Shown: positions 47,224 through 58,862 of the stretch, in pieces
How the letters are laid out: each line of letters starts with the position of its first letter
How positions within the stretch are numbered: position 1 is the stretch's first letter
Notes under the pieces: model-generated
What the model saw: only the letters and a program-made list of their open reading frames with translations
What the model was told of the DNA's origin: nothing
Database searches by the model: none
Program-made: the position numbers and the translations under genes
Assembly: GCA_028532985.1 (NCBI GenBank)
Contig: JANCIK010000010.1
Location: forward strand, 124,001 to 188,000
Source: Stropharia rugosoannulata
Lineage: Eukaryota > Basidiomycota > Agaricomycetes > Agaricales > Strophariaceae
DNA length: 64,000 bases
Reading direction: 5' to 3'

Positions 47224-48130
47224 TAGTAAGTAGAATAGCTTTTAATTAGCAATGAAGATTCTTGGTAATTTGGTAATTGTCTTATTTGATGCACAGTGCC
47301 TGCTTTGTTGCACGTATTGCGACGGTGTCGGTGTCACATCAATTATCTTCAATTATCTTGCAAAGGCTTATTTTTCCGCTTACGGGAATGCTCTAATTTC
47401 AAATGCAGTTTATGCAATATCAAAGGGTCACCAGTCTACCGTAGCATAGAGCTGGTTGAGTCAATGGTGGGATCGCATTAACCAAAATATGGAGGGACGT
47501 GCCGTGGCAGTAGATTGATCCGAGCTATCCTATTCGGGAACCGGCAGAACGGCATCTGGTGCCGTTGCATTGGTATCGTCACAGTGTTGCCTCCTTGCTT
47601 ACCACTCTGTTACTGACATGGACACCTAATGCTAACCTTTCTTACCTTGTGGGATGTAGGCATGCCTGTTTTAAAGTGAACTTTCGGTGCGTCTCTCCCT
47701 CCAAATTCTTCCCGTTATATCATGGTGTAAGACTAAGAACTTCATTGTTCCTAGTGACTTGTGCTTAATCTTGCGCAAAAGGTCACCAACTGATCCTCCG
47801 TGATGCATCAAGTTCCCCATAATGCATGAAGATCAACCATGAAGCTCGCCGCAAGGCATCCATTAGAAGCCGCCCACAATCTTGCATCCGCCATACATCA
47901 ATTCACAGACACCCGCCCTCGGACAGGTACTCTTCATGCATCAATTCACGAACGCCAAGTTTGGAGATTCTTTCCAAACTGTCGGGTTGGACATTCACTG
48001 TTCTCATGGGCAGCCTGCACCCAATGACCAATGACGGCAGGTGAAATCTGCGTGACGAGGTGGGCTATTAAAATTCCGGACTCTTGATGATATACAATAG
48101 CTAACGTGTTTTGAATTTGAAGCGTTCACT
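47224..48130. other. Intergenic, no gene recognised
   Basis: Short frames only; possible 5' part of the next, decayed gene. Confidence 0.35.
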
Positions 48131-49701
48131 GTAACCCCGTCAAACAGAACTACAACTTCGCTCAGTTTCATGCTGGTTATGACGAAATTTTGGCTCAGCC
48201 GTTTACTGATCACCTCGAAAAGCTTTATTTGAGGGTCTAGGAACTTTTGACAATGAGTACCTCCTTCAGACGTTGTCTGCCACTCAAGTCGACTATGAGA
48301 ACCCAGGCCCGGAGCATCAGACATCCGTGGATTACCTGAATTCCCCAGACTTCGACGACTCTCTACTGCAAGGTATGTTTCCTAAGCTCTAATCAGCATA
48401 CTTCCAATACTTACAAGTTACAGATACCCAGACAGTGACCTCTTGTGATGCATCTTCGTCATTAATCTCCGGGGCAAATCCCGATGTATCACAGGCCTTA
48501 TCGCCAACAATGGCCTCTCAGGATGTTTCTTTGGCTGCCTCAGCCAACCACGATGCATCACAGGCAGCCCTGACAGTGGTTCCTCATCGTGCTTCTCCCC
48601 TACGACATCAACCCAAACGGCCACTGATGCATTGGTGTCATCAGAGCAGGCTACGCGTCTGACAGCATCATTCTCTGCACTCACTACGCTGTTTAATACA
48701 TCTCCAAAGACAAAGTCTAGTACTACTCGTAAATCATCATCAAGAGCATCAGCAGTTGTTGAGCCGCTGACTCCATTGGTGCTATTCACGCCGCCTTCTG
48801 ATGTGTTAACTTCAGCTGCCGGCACAATGTCCCCCTCTCCTCAGACAACTGCGCCGTCTGCAGCCTCGGCAAAAAAAACATCTTCTAACTCACAGTCTGA
48901 ACGTACTGGGCGACGCTGTCAGCACCCCGGCTATCTCGGCAAACAGCACCATTCTAGCTCCCTTGGGGATGAGCTGTCAATTGAATGGCACCACTTCAGG
49001 CAATACACCAGTAAGTGATGATCTCCTGTAACTGTTATTACATTCACGTATACATGGTATTCCTTTAGGACTCAAGAGAATAATCAAGCCTTCGACGCGC
49101 GCTGACCAATGAACGGTATCGGTATCGGCAGGCAGATATCCGTGTCAGCTTTAGAGAAAGAGAATGTTCTTCCCACAGAGCCGCCGTCCTGGGTTATACT
49201 CGCCAAAGAAAATCTAATTACTCGCGACCTCGGGACGGAGTGGAACAAGTGTGTCTCGTTGTGGTTTACTTTGGAGTCGAAGCTAGGATTTGGTCTTAAA
49301 GCTGGAAAAAAGGTGCGTGGATTGAACGGAGCATTAATGATGCACTACTGATGCATGACACCTTCACGAAGAGTCGCAACAGCAGTGGAGGTCTGGGTGC
49401 TCGTAACTACGGAGCACAGCCGACTATCAGCGATTCTGCCGAATACGGTATTGCATTAGTCAAATGGTGGTATGCCATGCAGCCTGAAATACGCCGTTCT
49501 GGAAGTTCTCCCATGCCTGCGTCGGTGTACAAATTACCAGACGGCTCTTGGGAATCATTTTATAAAGCAGGACCAAATGGTATAGTATCGGTAATGACCA
49601 TGGCCGTCTGGTGGGGCCGAGGCCTTCTCGCGCGTACTCAGGCTTTCCTTGGATGCAATGATTTGTTCCTTCAACCCGAGGCAAGCGCGAACAAAACATA
49701 A
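48131..49701 (+). pseudogene. Member of a probable Agaricomycete-specific family, decayed
   Basis: First comes an acidic exon (TSVDYLNSPDFDDSLLQ, ending near 48374), then from 48424 a Ser/Thr/Ala/Pro-rich exon that must change frame near 48600 to continue (TRLTASFSALTTLFNTSPKT). After an intron near 49012-49070 comes the folded part: EKENVLPTEPPSWVILAKEN, TEWNKCVSLWFTLESKLGFG, a one-base shift at the AAAAAA run near 49306, then WIERSINDALLMHD. It ends with YGIALVKWWYAMQPEIR and YKAGPNGIVSVMTMAVWWGR, stopping at 49699-49701. The pattern of a disordered N-terminus, an LGxEWxxxVxLW helix, KWWxxxQPExR and a GPNG..VWWG ending is one I associate with a large uncharacterised family of mushroom genomes. 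That association is from memory. Function unknown. Confidence 0.55.
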
Positions 49702-52700
49702 ATCGAAAGGTGAATCTGCGACTCCGTCTGCAAAACGGTATGTATTTATTTCGGATGTGGATATATGTTACTGACATATAAGTATAGTCTGTACGTATAA
49801 CGTGTTAAAAACATTTTCTTGCCCGTATACATCTGATACCCGGGTCCCCTGATATAATCTCATTTTGATAACTTGCGCGTACCAATACGATTGCTCTACT
49901 TGATCCTGTATGACTTTACATCGCTTGTAGCTATATAATGCATTTCTTGATGAGCTACCTATTTCCCCAGAACGTCAAAACTCGGGCTACATTGATCACG
50001 ACAGGTTACAAATCAAGTGAGGTGGAGAGAAATAGCCTTAAAAGGCACATACCTGGTAGCGGACCTATGCTTCACAAACTAGAACTAGAAATGATGCATG
50101 GCTGAAGCTTTGAAACTTGGAACGATGCATTAGTAGTGACCGACTCGGACATGCCTGGATAGTGATACTAACCTAGATTCAATGGAGGTGCACTGGGCGT
50201 GGAGTAAGATCAATATGGTAGACTCGGACTCGCATCGCAGAAACGTAGAGAGTACGTTGTAGGAAGGATGGGCATTGACTCCCTGAACCACTAATCAACT
50301 ACTGCGTACAACAAAATAAGCGACTACAATTGACAAAAAAAAACTAAAAAACACCGTCTGCAACACAAATAAAACATAAGTAGCTACATAAAGGTCAGAC
50401 CAGGTATGAAACACATATACAGAAAGCACGTGTGAACAAAACAACCACGTCTTCGAAAGACTTTTGATAACCAAGATAGAGCACCGGTTTGATTCCAAAG
50501 TCAGGACAACGGCGTACAACAGCGCCCTAGTATGATTACACCGTGCAGATTTGTTTTAGTCTGAGATAAGCGGCTAATGAGATACACAACTTACAGGAGA
50601 GGAGCAAAAGGTTCAATTGTCCAAAAGATGCATTACTTGATCATCCGCGAGAGCGCGAGCAACCCACCATCACGTCTGTCGTATGCACTCCGCCCCTGGG
50701 CTGCAGCCTGCAGATAATTTTCGCAACATAGGCAGTCACTGTCTGCTTCCTTTGTGCGACGCTCTTCGAGGCAGTGCGCAATGCGCATTGCACTCTGCCA
50801 GTTGAGTGCAGTTTCATTTGGTTTGTCGTAATCGCCTTAATTGAAGCACGTACTGTCATAATATAGACTACTTACATACGAGGCGTGCCGCGGGAGGCCC
50901 AGCTCGCAGGAGCAGTCGACCGCGTGACGACTAGCTAAGTCGTCGCGCTGCGGGACGGACATAACTTGCTGTGTGTGATATCAAGCGGCATTGCGCAAAA
51001 AGGACTCGGACACTCTCCGGTCTCGACAAGTCAGTGACCGCATGAGGTCGGATGCGGGAGAACTTCCCCTACATTCTGCTAGGTAAGTGCGGCCTTGTTT
51101 GAATCGTCGCCATTTCACTAACCTTTTGTATCTTCATGAACTTGTCAGTGATATGGCTTCCATGAGCCTCATGCGGGCGAAGCACATGTTCTGGTCAACA
51201 ACGTCAGCGGCCGTACTCACACGCCCCAGCCCGGAATACAAAAGTCCTGGATCAAGGTACGTCAGTTATACATACAATAAGAATGGATTATGTACTTACT
51301 TGAGCACGTCATGCAGTGCCATGCGCTGCGGAAGAACAAGGGATATGTAATTGGCATCAATTCCCCAAAGATAATGCTAAACTTACCGTATAACCATCGC
51401 ACTGGGCAGAGGTATTCAACTTGCCGTACATGATTCCACATGACCACCATGCCCAATGTGAGTCCTACCCGCTGGACTAGGAACCGGTGCAGCAATTTAA
51501 ATTGAGAGGCGCCTTATTGCGTTGCTCGATCCGATTCAGCTCAACGTCTTCGCATGCATGCAGTCGCAGGCGAACGACAATGGCTCTTCACAAGGTCAGT
51601 TCATTTTCTGTGGCAGTCAATCTCCGCTGACTTACGGCTGACCGTCATTCGCGCGTGGCCCACCTGCCCTGCTACTGTTGCTCTGTGCAGCAGACGACGC
51701 GGACCTGCAAATCGGTTCGGGCGCTAGCAGTTAGCTTCGTCCGTGCTGTGAGTACCCAACGTCTACGGTTGCCGCAAGGCAGGACTCGAGGGACGTCAGT
51801 TCATTAATACATTAGTATAAGAAACCGAATTGACTCACTTTGGCGTTCACCCTCTCTCGCGGGTCGTAGTCTCAGCATCCTGGAACGCTCTCGGGCCATC
51901 CGTTTCGCCAGGAACTGGCGTCGGATGTGCGTTGCAGCGCTGTTGCTGCGAGCCAGGCCTGCTTGGAGGCAATAAACCAGCAGCTCGCCGACCTTGGGAC
52001 GAACAGCGCGATGTACGAGACAGGTCAGCGCAGTCCGAGCGAGTCCACTAAACGATATTTATTATTGACGAACGCGGCGTAACAACTTCTGTCTTGTGCA
52101 GTCGAGGTGCGTCGTCCACTGTTAAGATCGTCTCATAGCCGATATCGAACCAGTACTACATCGTTCTAAACGACACGTCAGAGCTAGGAAGTCGTCCGAG
52201 GAGCAGTCGAACTCACCCATGTCGATGGTGAACCAGTACCAGATTCGTGCTGTATGCATTGAGAGGAGAGCTGAGCTGGGAACTGCATAAAAGAGAGGTT
52301 AGTTGGGCTGCTTATATAGGTTTCTGAACGGGTGTAGTAGTATACGGAATACGTACCCGAATAGATTTGTGGTGGTGAGGGAACGGAACAAACCTGTGTG
52401 CAGGGTCTCGAGTGTTATATGTGTCTGCTATTAGTAAGCAAGCACCAGTGTCATGGTCCCTCTCTCCGTTAGTCAATTCGGACTCGGATTCCATTCTTGC
52501 GTATTACAATTTAGCAGAGCATAATGTTATTCTTTAACAGAACTTTTGAGTGATACTTCTAGTAGTTATATATCAAACATAGTTTAAGCTGACTGCCTAA
52601 GAGAAGAGAGAATATATTATCCACTGATTGCACACCATTTCCAGTGAGCTGCATATCTGAGTGTCCAACCCGTTTCGTAGATCTTTACAGATACACTCTC

Positions 52701-54489
52701 GGCTCCCATATGCTCATGGCACTCACATATTACAGGTAATTCAACGGGAACTTAAATGCGCGTGTAGATTCGGAGTCTACGCCTGAATCGAGGGCGCACA
52801 TTCCATACAATCTTCACGAGCTCGAAGCTAACTTGCAAGCGTTCTCTTGATACTAAACATGCTAATAGCTGGACCTTAATGGTCAGCGGACTTGGCGTAA
52901 ATGCGTAGACAAACTGTAATTCGCAGAACATTTGGAACAAAGACAGGGGTGGGTACGTACGCTCTTGTGTTCTAAGGCCCAAGTCAGAACTGACATTCCC
53001 AAAAACGAAATACATATTATCTGTATGAGGACCTCGATCCATATGAATGTTTACATATAAACAAGATGTAGTACTAGTCTGGCGTGCAGGAAATGTTGCC
53101 CACCGTACGTGAAGTTCCTGCACGCACCCCCCAATCCAGAGCTAGTCGCTCGGTTGGAAGGCTCAGTGAGGCATTAGTACGGCATTACATAAATATTAAG
53201 TCATTCTGATTGACAAAATAACCCGCCCTTTTTTGTGCAAAGTTGCACGAACATGCGGGGTGGAGGAGGGTGCGGGTGGAGGGGAAAATGTACAATATAT
53301 TTTCATTACTCGCAGTCGAACTGTACTCAATGCGGAAACATATCTATATGACATATATCATTGCGTAAGTAAGGGACTTTCTCGTTGGGTCGCGCAATAC
53401 GTACTTTTGCGCATTCCGCATTCAAACGAGATGTCCACCAATGCACGCAAGCTAAACGGTGCGCTCACCTGCGCTCACCTATACCTCAGCTTCTACTGGT
53501 ATACTAGAGTATGTTACAACTGTAATACAACTATTATTTTAGTCAAAACTGTGTATAACGTGAACAACGCACTACGCGGCACCCTTCACATCTAGCGCGC
53601 ACCTTTCTTCCCATTGCTACCGCTAGCGCATGCATCTTCCTTGGTTCCCATGTGTAATAGCACTGATTTTAGACTCTTTCCAAGCTTGTTTTCGCCCAGG
53701 AAATGTTTCATTTTGTGTAAAGAAGCGCAAGACGGATATATGGAGGAGATGGGAAACATTGTCAGTGAACATTCGTTCCTCATTCACCAGTCGACTCATA
53801 TATGTATCTTATATACCCTAACTAATATGTAATCATAATATGTGCTTTTTAATTATATAAAAATCGACCTGTTTCTGCGTGTCACAGAAAATGTTGAGCA
53901 AGCAGTGCACTTACCGCGCTCACACGGACACAAACACATACGGGGCATGTCCCATCTATGGACGAATTGTAGTATACACCCATGCCGACGCATTAACCGT
54001 ATAATCCGTGTGAGTTGCGCTGAATGCAATCCCACACTCACTGCACGCATCTTCCAACACAATGGCTCTTGCTAATAGTACCAGATCTCAGAATGGCTTG
54101 GCACCTACATTTCCACGTTACATAAGACTTCTGGAACGATTCCAGAGCTAATAAATCATGGCGTGTCTGTGCAGAATTGTAAAAAGAGTACTTTTGAGAT
54201 GCCGTGTGGATGAAGTTATATCCCCCTAGTTTTCTCACTTCAGATGTTATGTACACTACATACATTTTGTATTAGTTGTAGCCGTTAAATAACATAGTTG
54301 TACAACGGATATTTGCATACTAATACTAGTGCGTTTGAATACTAAATTGTTGTAGTCTGACCTCACGAGATGCGCAATGTCCAATCAACAGCTGCCTCGC
54401 GTGCGCCTCACACTGATGGTTCTGTATCCCAAGCTTGTATACCCTTCATATATTCCTAGTTGAAATTTTCCCGGAGTTCTACAGTTACA
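49702..54489. other. Long stretch without a recognised gene
   Basis: Mixed GC-rich and AT-rich sequence. Only short frames without splice-consistent coding sense were found. Parts may be highly decayed repeats. Confidence 0.4.
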
Positions 54490-55700
54490 TTACATGTAGT
54501 ACACGCCTCAAGACGATGTATCGACGTCCCGCCAGCTCTCTCTCTCGCAATACATATCATGGCCGGACTTTCACTAAATACACAGCATTCCAAACGATGT
54601 TATACGGGCTCTTGGGACGAGGTCAAGGCACCGCGGCGAGCGGCGCATAATGTGGAGGGGTACAAGATGATGAGGAGTAGCGCACATGCGCTGCTATAGC
54701 ACAGGTGTATTACATGGCCTCTATCCTATTTATTAACACTTCTCATTTATTCCCCCAAGTTCAATCTCGGAAACAACAAACCAAGGTGTCTGTAAGGACG
54801 TTGTCCTTACATCGATCTCTTGGGGTTTGTCACCTGACGCGTTCTATAAGACGCGTCCCTTCTCGCTTCGTCCTTCAGACCTTTTCTTGGCTCTCACATC
54901 CATCCTGTCGTCGTCGCTCTCTTGTCGTAGCCTACGAAGTCTCGAATACACACGCGTTCTGTTTCCGTTTGTGTGATTCGTGGGCCTTCTTCTCTCCTCT
55001 CAGTGTTTGCCGCACGGCAGCTTTCCAGTGTCAAGACGACGTCTCAACGTCCGGCAACTTACACTCTCTCATAATATGAATCATGGCTTGACTACAACCC
55101 AACACACCATTCATAACAGCTTTATAAGGCTCTGGGGCCGAGGTTGAGGCCTCGCAGCGAGCGGCGCACAAGATAGACGAGTGCAAGCCAGTGAGGAGCA
55201 GCTCGCACGCTCTGTGACAATAGCTGCTATCCTACTCCTCCTGACAATGACGTACGAAGGTCTCAAGATGATGTATCGACGTCACGATAATGCCCTCCTG
55301 AGACATAGCTTATGACTAAGATATCCCCCACTCAAGTCAATTTTTTGTGGCTTTGAGGCAATGTTGAGGCTTTGAGGCAATGTTGAGGCTCCGCGGAGAG
55401 CAGTGCACCAGGGGGAAGAGAAGAGACTGTTGTGGCGAGGGAGGAGCAGCGCGCAAGCACTGCAAAGATACAGGTGGGTTGCATAGCCTTCATCTTGTTC
55501 AACAAGTATTGCCGATGCTACAAACATGCTCAGACGCGATGTATAGACGATAGACGTCCCGCCAACGCCTTCCTGCTGAACATGTCAGAGCCAACCAGGA
55601 AACGAGAATAGGGCGCTGGATGTCCGAGGTCTAGGCCCCGCGGCGAGTAAGAATGGTAATATTCTCGTGCAGGAGCACTGCACGGCAATGCTTGTTACTT
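54490..55700. repeat. Degenerate repeat array, locus B
   Basis: The word pair of locus A returns here. CAAGACGATGTATCGACGTC near 54511, CAAGACGACGTCTCAACGTC near 55034, CAAGATGATGTATCGACGTC near 55265 and a longer variant near 55536 each open a unit. CCGCGGCGAGCGGCGCA near 54630, CGCAGCGAGCGGCGCA near 55155, CCGCGGAGAGCAGTGCA near 55392 and CCCGCGGCGAGTA near 55636 close them. Within one unit a 19-bp piece (CTTTGAGGCAATGTTGAGG) is duplicated in tandem at 55351-55388. Unit spacing is uneven (about 230-530 bp). No coding frame is shared. Confidence 0.65.
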
Positions 55701-56221
55701 ATGCGTTCAGTCGGTACATAGTTAGTATATAATGTCCGCATGTACATTTCATATTAGTAGTTGAAATAAATGAAATTTGACAGGTTACCTAGCATGTGCA
55801 TCAAACCTGGAATGGAGAACGGTGTTTAGCACTTGCAGCCAGTCTAACACGTACATACGGAGCTTGGAAGAATTCGACATGGCGGAAGTGTGGGATCCGC
55901 AGGGGACTGTGTGCTTTGCTCGGTTACCATGACCATGTCCTGCCAGCAAATGTCCCACCCTTCTTATTGACAATGGGTAAATGGTATATGCATTCATGGT
56001 AATCTTACATACTAGACGGACAGAGCGGGACCAAGTGTAAAAGACCTGACGTGACGACTTACATTCTGCCAGTACCCAATACAAAACAGTCGAAAACTTG
56101 TCTGTTCAACACACTAACCATTTTTGGTACTCTTATTTCTATACTTGGTTAGCTGATGCCAATTTTGACAACCGACGCATCTCGTACAAAGTAATATCTT
56201 TCTGTCTATAAATGAAAGCCC
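55701..56221. other. Intergenic, no gene seen
   Basis: AT-rich flank between repeat locus B and the decayed minus-strand gene. Confidence 0.4.
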
Positions 56222-57370
56222 GCATCTACGACGACAACTGCCTATTCCGCCTGTGCGTGCGCATCTCGATCCCCGCGTCCTCCTCCTCCCCCTCCTCGCC
56301 TTCCTCGTCTTCCTGCAGCAGCATCGAGGCCCTGGGAGGTACCAACCCCGTAGATGGCACACCGAGGTTCGACGTAGGTGCGGACGCCGACCCCCTCGCC
56401 ACCTCCCCATAGCTCGGCACCCCGCACATGCTGCTCAGCGGCGGGACACCACCCAAAAATCCCCGCGCAGCAAGCGCATAGTCCAGCGCGTGGTGCAGCA
56501 GCGCAGGCGCCGCCAGCACGCCCAGCAATGCGCTAGATGCGCTCCGCCCGCCTACTCCTGTGCCTAGAGCAGTTCCCGCGTTGGTATGTGGCGAAATCCC
56601 GAAATCAGGCGAGGTCGGCGGAGTGGTTGCAGAATGATGGAACGGGAACCCAGTGTGAGGATGTTGTGCTGCACAGGTGATGTCGGTCGACTCCAGCTCG
56701 CGAACAGCAATGTATTTGTTTGCGTACTCGACGGGTTGAAGGCAAGCGATGCCGCAGGCACGCTATGTGGGCTTGGGGTGCCCACCACCGCACTCATCCC
56801 AACCAAGCGCGGGTTAGCGAAACTGTGCGGTGCTACAGGCGGGGCGCTATTCACCCCAGGCGGGCCAGGCAGCGCGGAAGTGCCCTGCATACCCACATCC
56901 ACAGAATGGTATTGGTACACATCGTGTTCCTCCCCAGAGCTCACGCATGACAGAGCCACGCTGCTCCCCCGCGTCAGCAACAGCATCTGCAGTGTCCATG
57001 TCCGCATCCTGATTCGTACTCCGTCTCCTCCCCCTCTCTTTTTCCTTTTTAAAAGGCTTCATTGTCCTGCAGCGCGCACACACTTGACACATGCGAGTGC
57101 GGCTCCCAGTCGACAACGCATACCTGCTCCCAGCACTCGCCGCATCGCCCTCGACCAACCCCGTGTGCAGGTGCAACCCCAAGGCACTCGTGCTCGCAGT
57201 CGGCAACGCACCTGCACTCTGCGCGAGCACTGTAGCAGGCATGGTCGGCGCCTGGGGCAGCGGCAGCGGAGGGGGTTCGTATCCATATCTAAACGCAGCG
57301 GCACTCCGTGCGCACTCACACTCGCGCCAACACCGGCACCTGTGCTCGCGCACGGCTTATAGCTATACAT
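56222..57370 (-). pseudogene. Decayed Ser/Pro-rich minus-strand gene
   Basis: ATG at 57370-57368 opens MYSYKPCASTGAGVGASVSA. After a one-base shift near 57290 the frame reads PPPLPLPQAPTMPATVLAQS and on to SAGSR, a 57-nt intron (GTATGC...GCTGCAG) removes a poor stretch, and TMKPFKKEKERGRRRSTNQD follows. Another shift near 56950 leads to SSGEEHDVYQYHSVDVGMQG, FANPRLVGMSAVVGTPSPHS and a long Ser/Pro tail, with an acidic Glu run near 56290. A basic cluster followed by Pro/Ser-rich sequence fits a disordered regulatory protein, but no DNA-binding domain is seen. A TIR element sits two bases upstream of the ATG. Confidence 0.45.
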
Positions 57371-57372
57371 TA

Positions 57373-58141
57373 TGGTGAGTTATTTGCACCATATTCTCAC
57401 GCGCCCCCCCCGCACTGATCTGACTGCCCGCCCCCCAACTCGGCAAGCCAGACCACTTTCCATCGTGCTCTACTTTGCAAGGATCACTTAATTACACAAG
57501 CATACTCACATTTCTAACCCTCTTTGTGAAATTCTCAATGAAATTATATGTATTCGCTCAACATTCACTCGATTTTCAATGCCATCATTCCGAGCTTGAT
57601 GAATTCCCACGCCTGATTTCCCCCCCGACATTCAAGTTTGCCCGCCCCGACTCAGAGCAACAAATTTGAATATGTGGTTTCAATGTCATATGAGTGTATA
57701 TAGATAAGGGCTAACCTAGTTATGTGTATTTTACTTGAAACAAATCAATGATAATAAGCAGAATGACCAGGACAATTTCCTGATGCTGCAACAACAAGCA
57801 AGTTTATACAGAATTTACAGAGAATATAGCGTCTTCCTCACTTGATTCCAACAGTATATGTATTATATGTATTATTTATGTATAATACACTTAAAAGTAC
57901 TCCAGAATCTAGGCAGAAATCGGATTATATGTTGTGACTGCCTTACATCAATAATTCGAAATTAGACAGTAAAAAAATGCTACAAAATACATTTAGAGTT
58001 GATATTATTCAACACTTACACAATAGGAACCATTTTAAGCAATTATCTGCCGACCCATAAGTTAAGGCCCTCTGAGTTGGGGGGCGGGCACTCAGATCAG
58101 TCCGGGGGGGCGCGTGAGAATATGGTGCAAATAACTCACCA
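57373..58141. mobile_element. 769-bp non-autonomous TIR element (MITE-like)
   Basis: Left end 57373-57441 and right end 58074-58141 are inverted copies of 69 and 68 bp, starting TGGTGAGTTATTTGCACCAT. They differ at about two bases plus one C in a poly-C run. The element is flanked by TA on both sides (57371-57372 and 58142-58143), as for Tc1/mariner-type target duplication, although a 2-bp duplication alone is weak. The interior is AT-rich and has no transposase-like frame. The near-identity of the ends suggests a fairly recent insertion. It sits immediately 5' of the ATG of the decayed minus-strand gene. Confidence 0.85.
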
Positions 58142-58862
58142 TATATACATATTGAACTGCTGGAATGTGTTATTATTTTGTTTCTCACCCCTGAATTAAG
58201 TGTGAATGATGCTCGCCGTCATATAATTCTTCTTAGAACCCTTGATTCAGATGACAAGCGCAGCAACAGGAACATATGTGCCCGTGTTCAACTGGGCCAC
58301 TGGGTCCCCAAACAATGTGCCCCGCAACTGGGCGCCTGAGTCTTTAGGCAGGCAAGCGAGCCTGTTCGACCGCGTCTTGGAGGAGGTCAGGCGGACCGGG
58401 GGCGACGAGGACGATGTTGGGACTAAGGTGTGTATATCGTGGTACGTGTTTGTGTTGTTGAACTCTTTTCTGGTTCAAGGGTTCTGTGATATGTAGACAT
58501 AAAAAGAGACTATGGGCGCTGTCATCCCGAGTCCCTTGCCTTCCACTGATGTACGTCCACAAGTTTCTGCCCCAGGAGGTGAGGGCATAAATCCTATAAT
58601 CTCACTTTATTTTATACTTTGCTTTGGATATCTTCCTAATAGTGGTCCATGTAATAGTGGTCCATGCCGACATACAAAATTCTCGAAGCCACTAAAGAGT
58701 GCGTTCAAAAAACACTGTCTAAGAGTTAAGCATTACTGATATTGTGGTTTCTCAGAACTTTGGATTTAGATAGTGTAGTTACTAGTAATTCAGTAGTTGA
58801 GTTATGTAAATAGCAGGCAATAGACCAGTTACACATTCAAAATATGCGACAATAGTAAAAGT

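Noticed and set aside
54705..55079. 124-codon plus-strand frame
   Set aside because: Overlaps repeat locus B and is built from repeat words; not conserved between units.
1210..57370. Possible duplicate relationship between the 1.2-2.4 kb and 56.2-57.4 kb GC-rich coding stretches
   Set aside because: Both are Ser/Pro/His/Ala-rich, but no shared block beyond composition was found.
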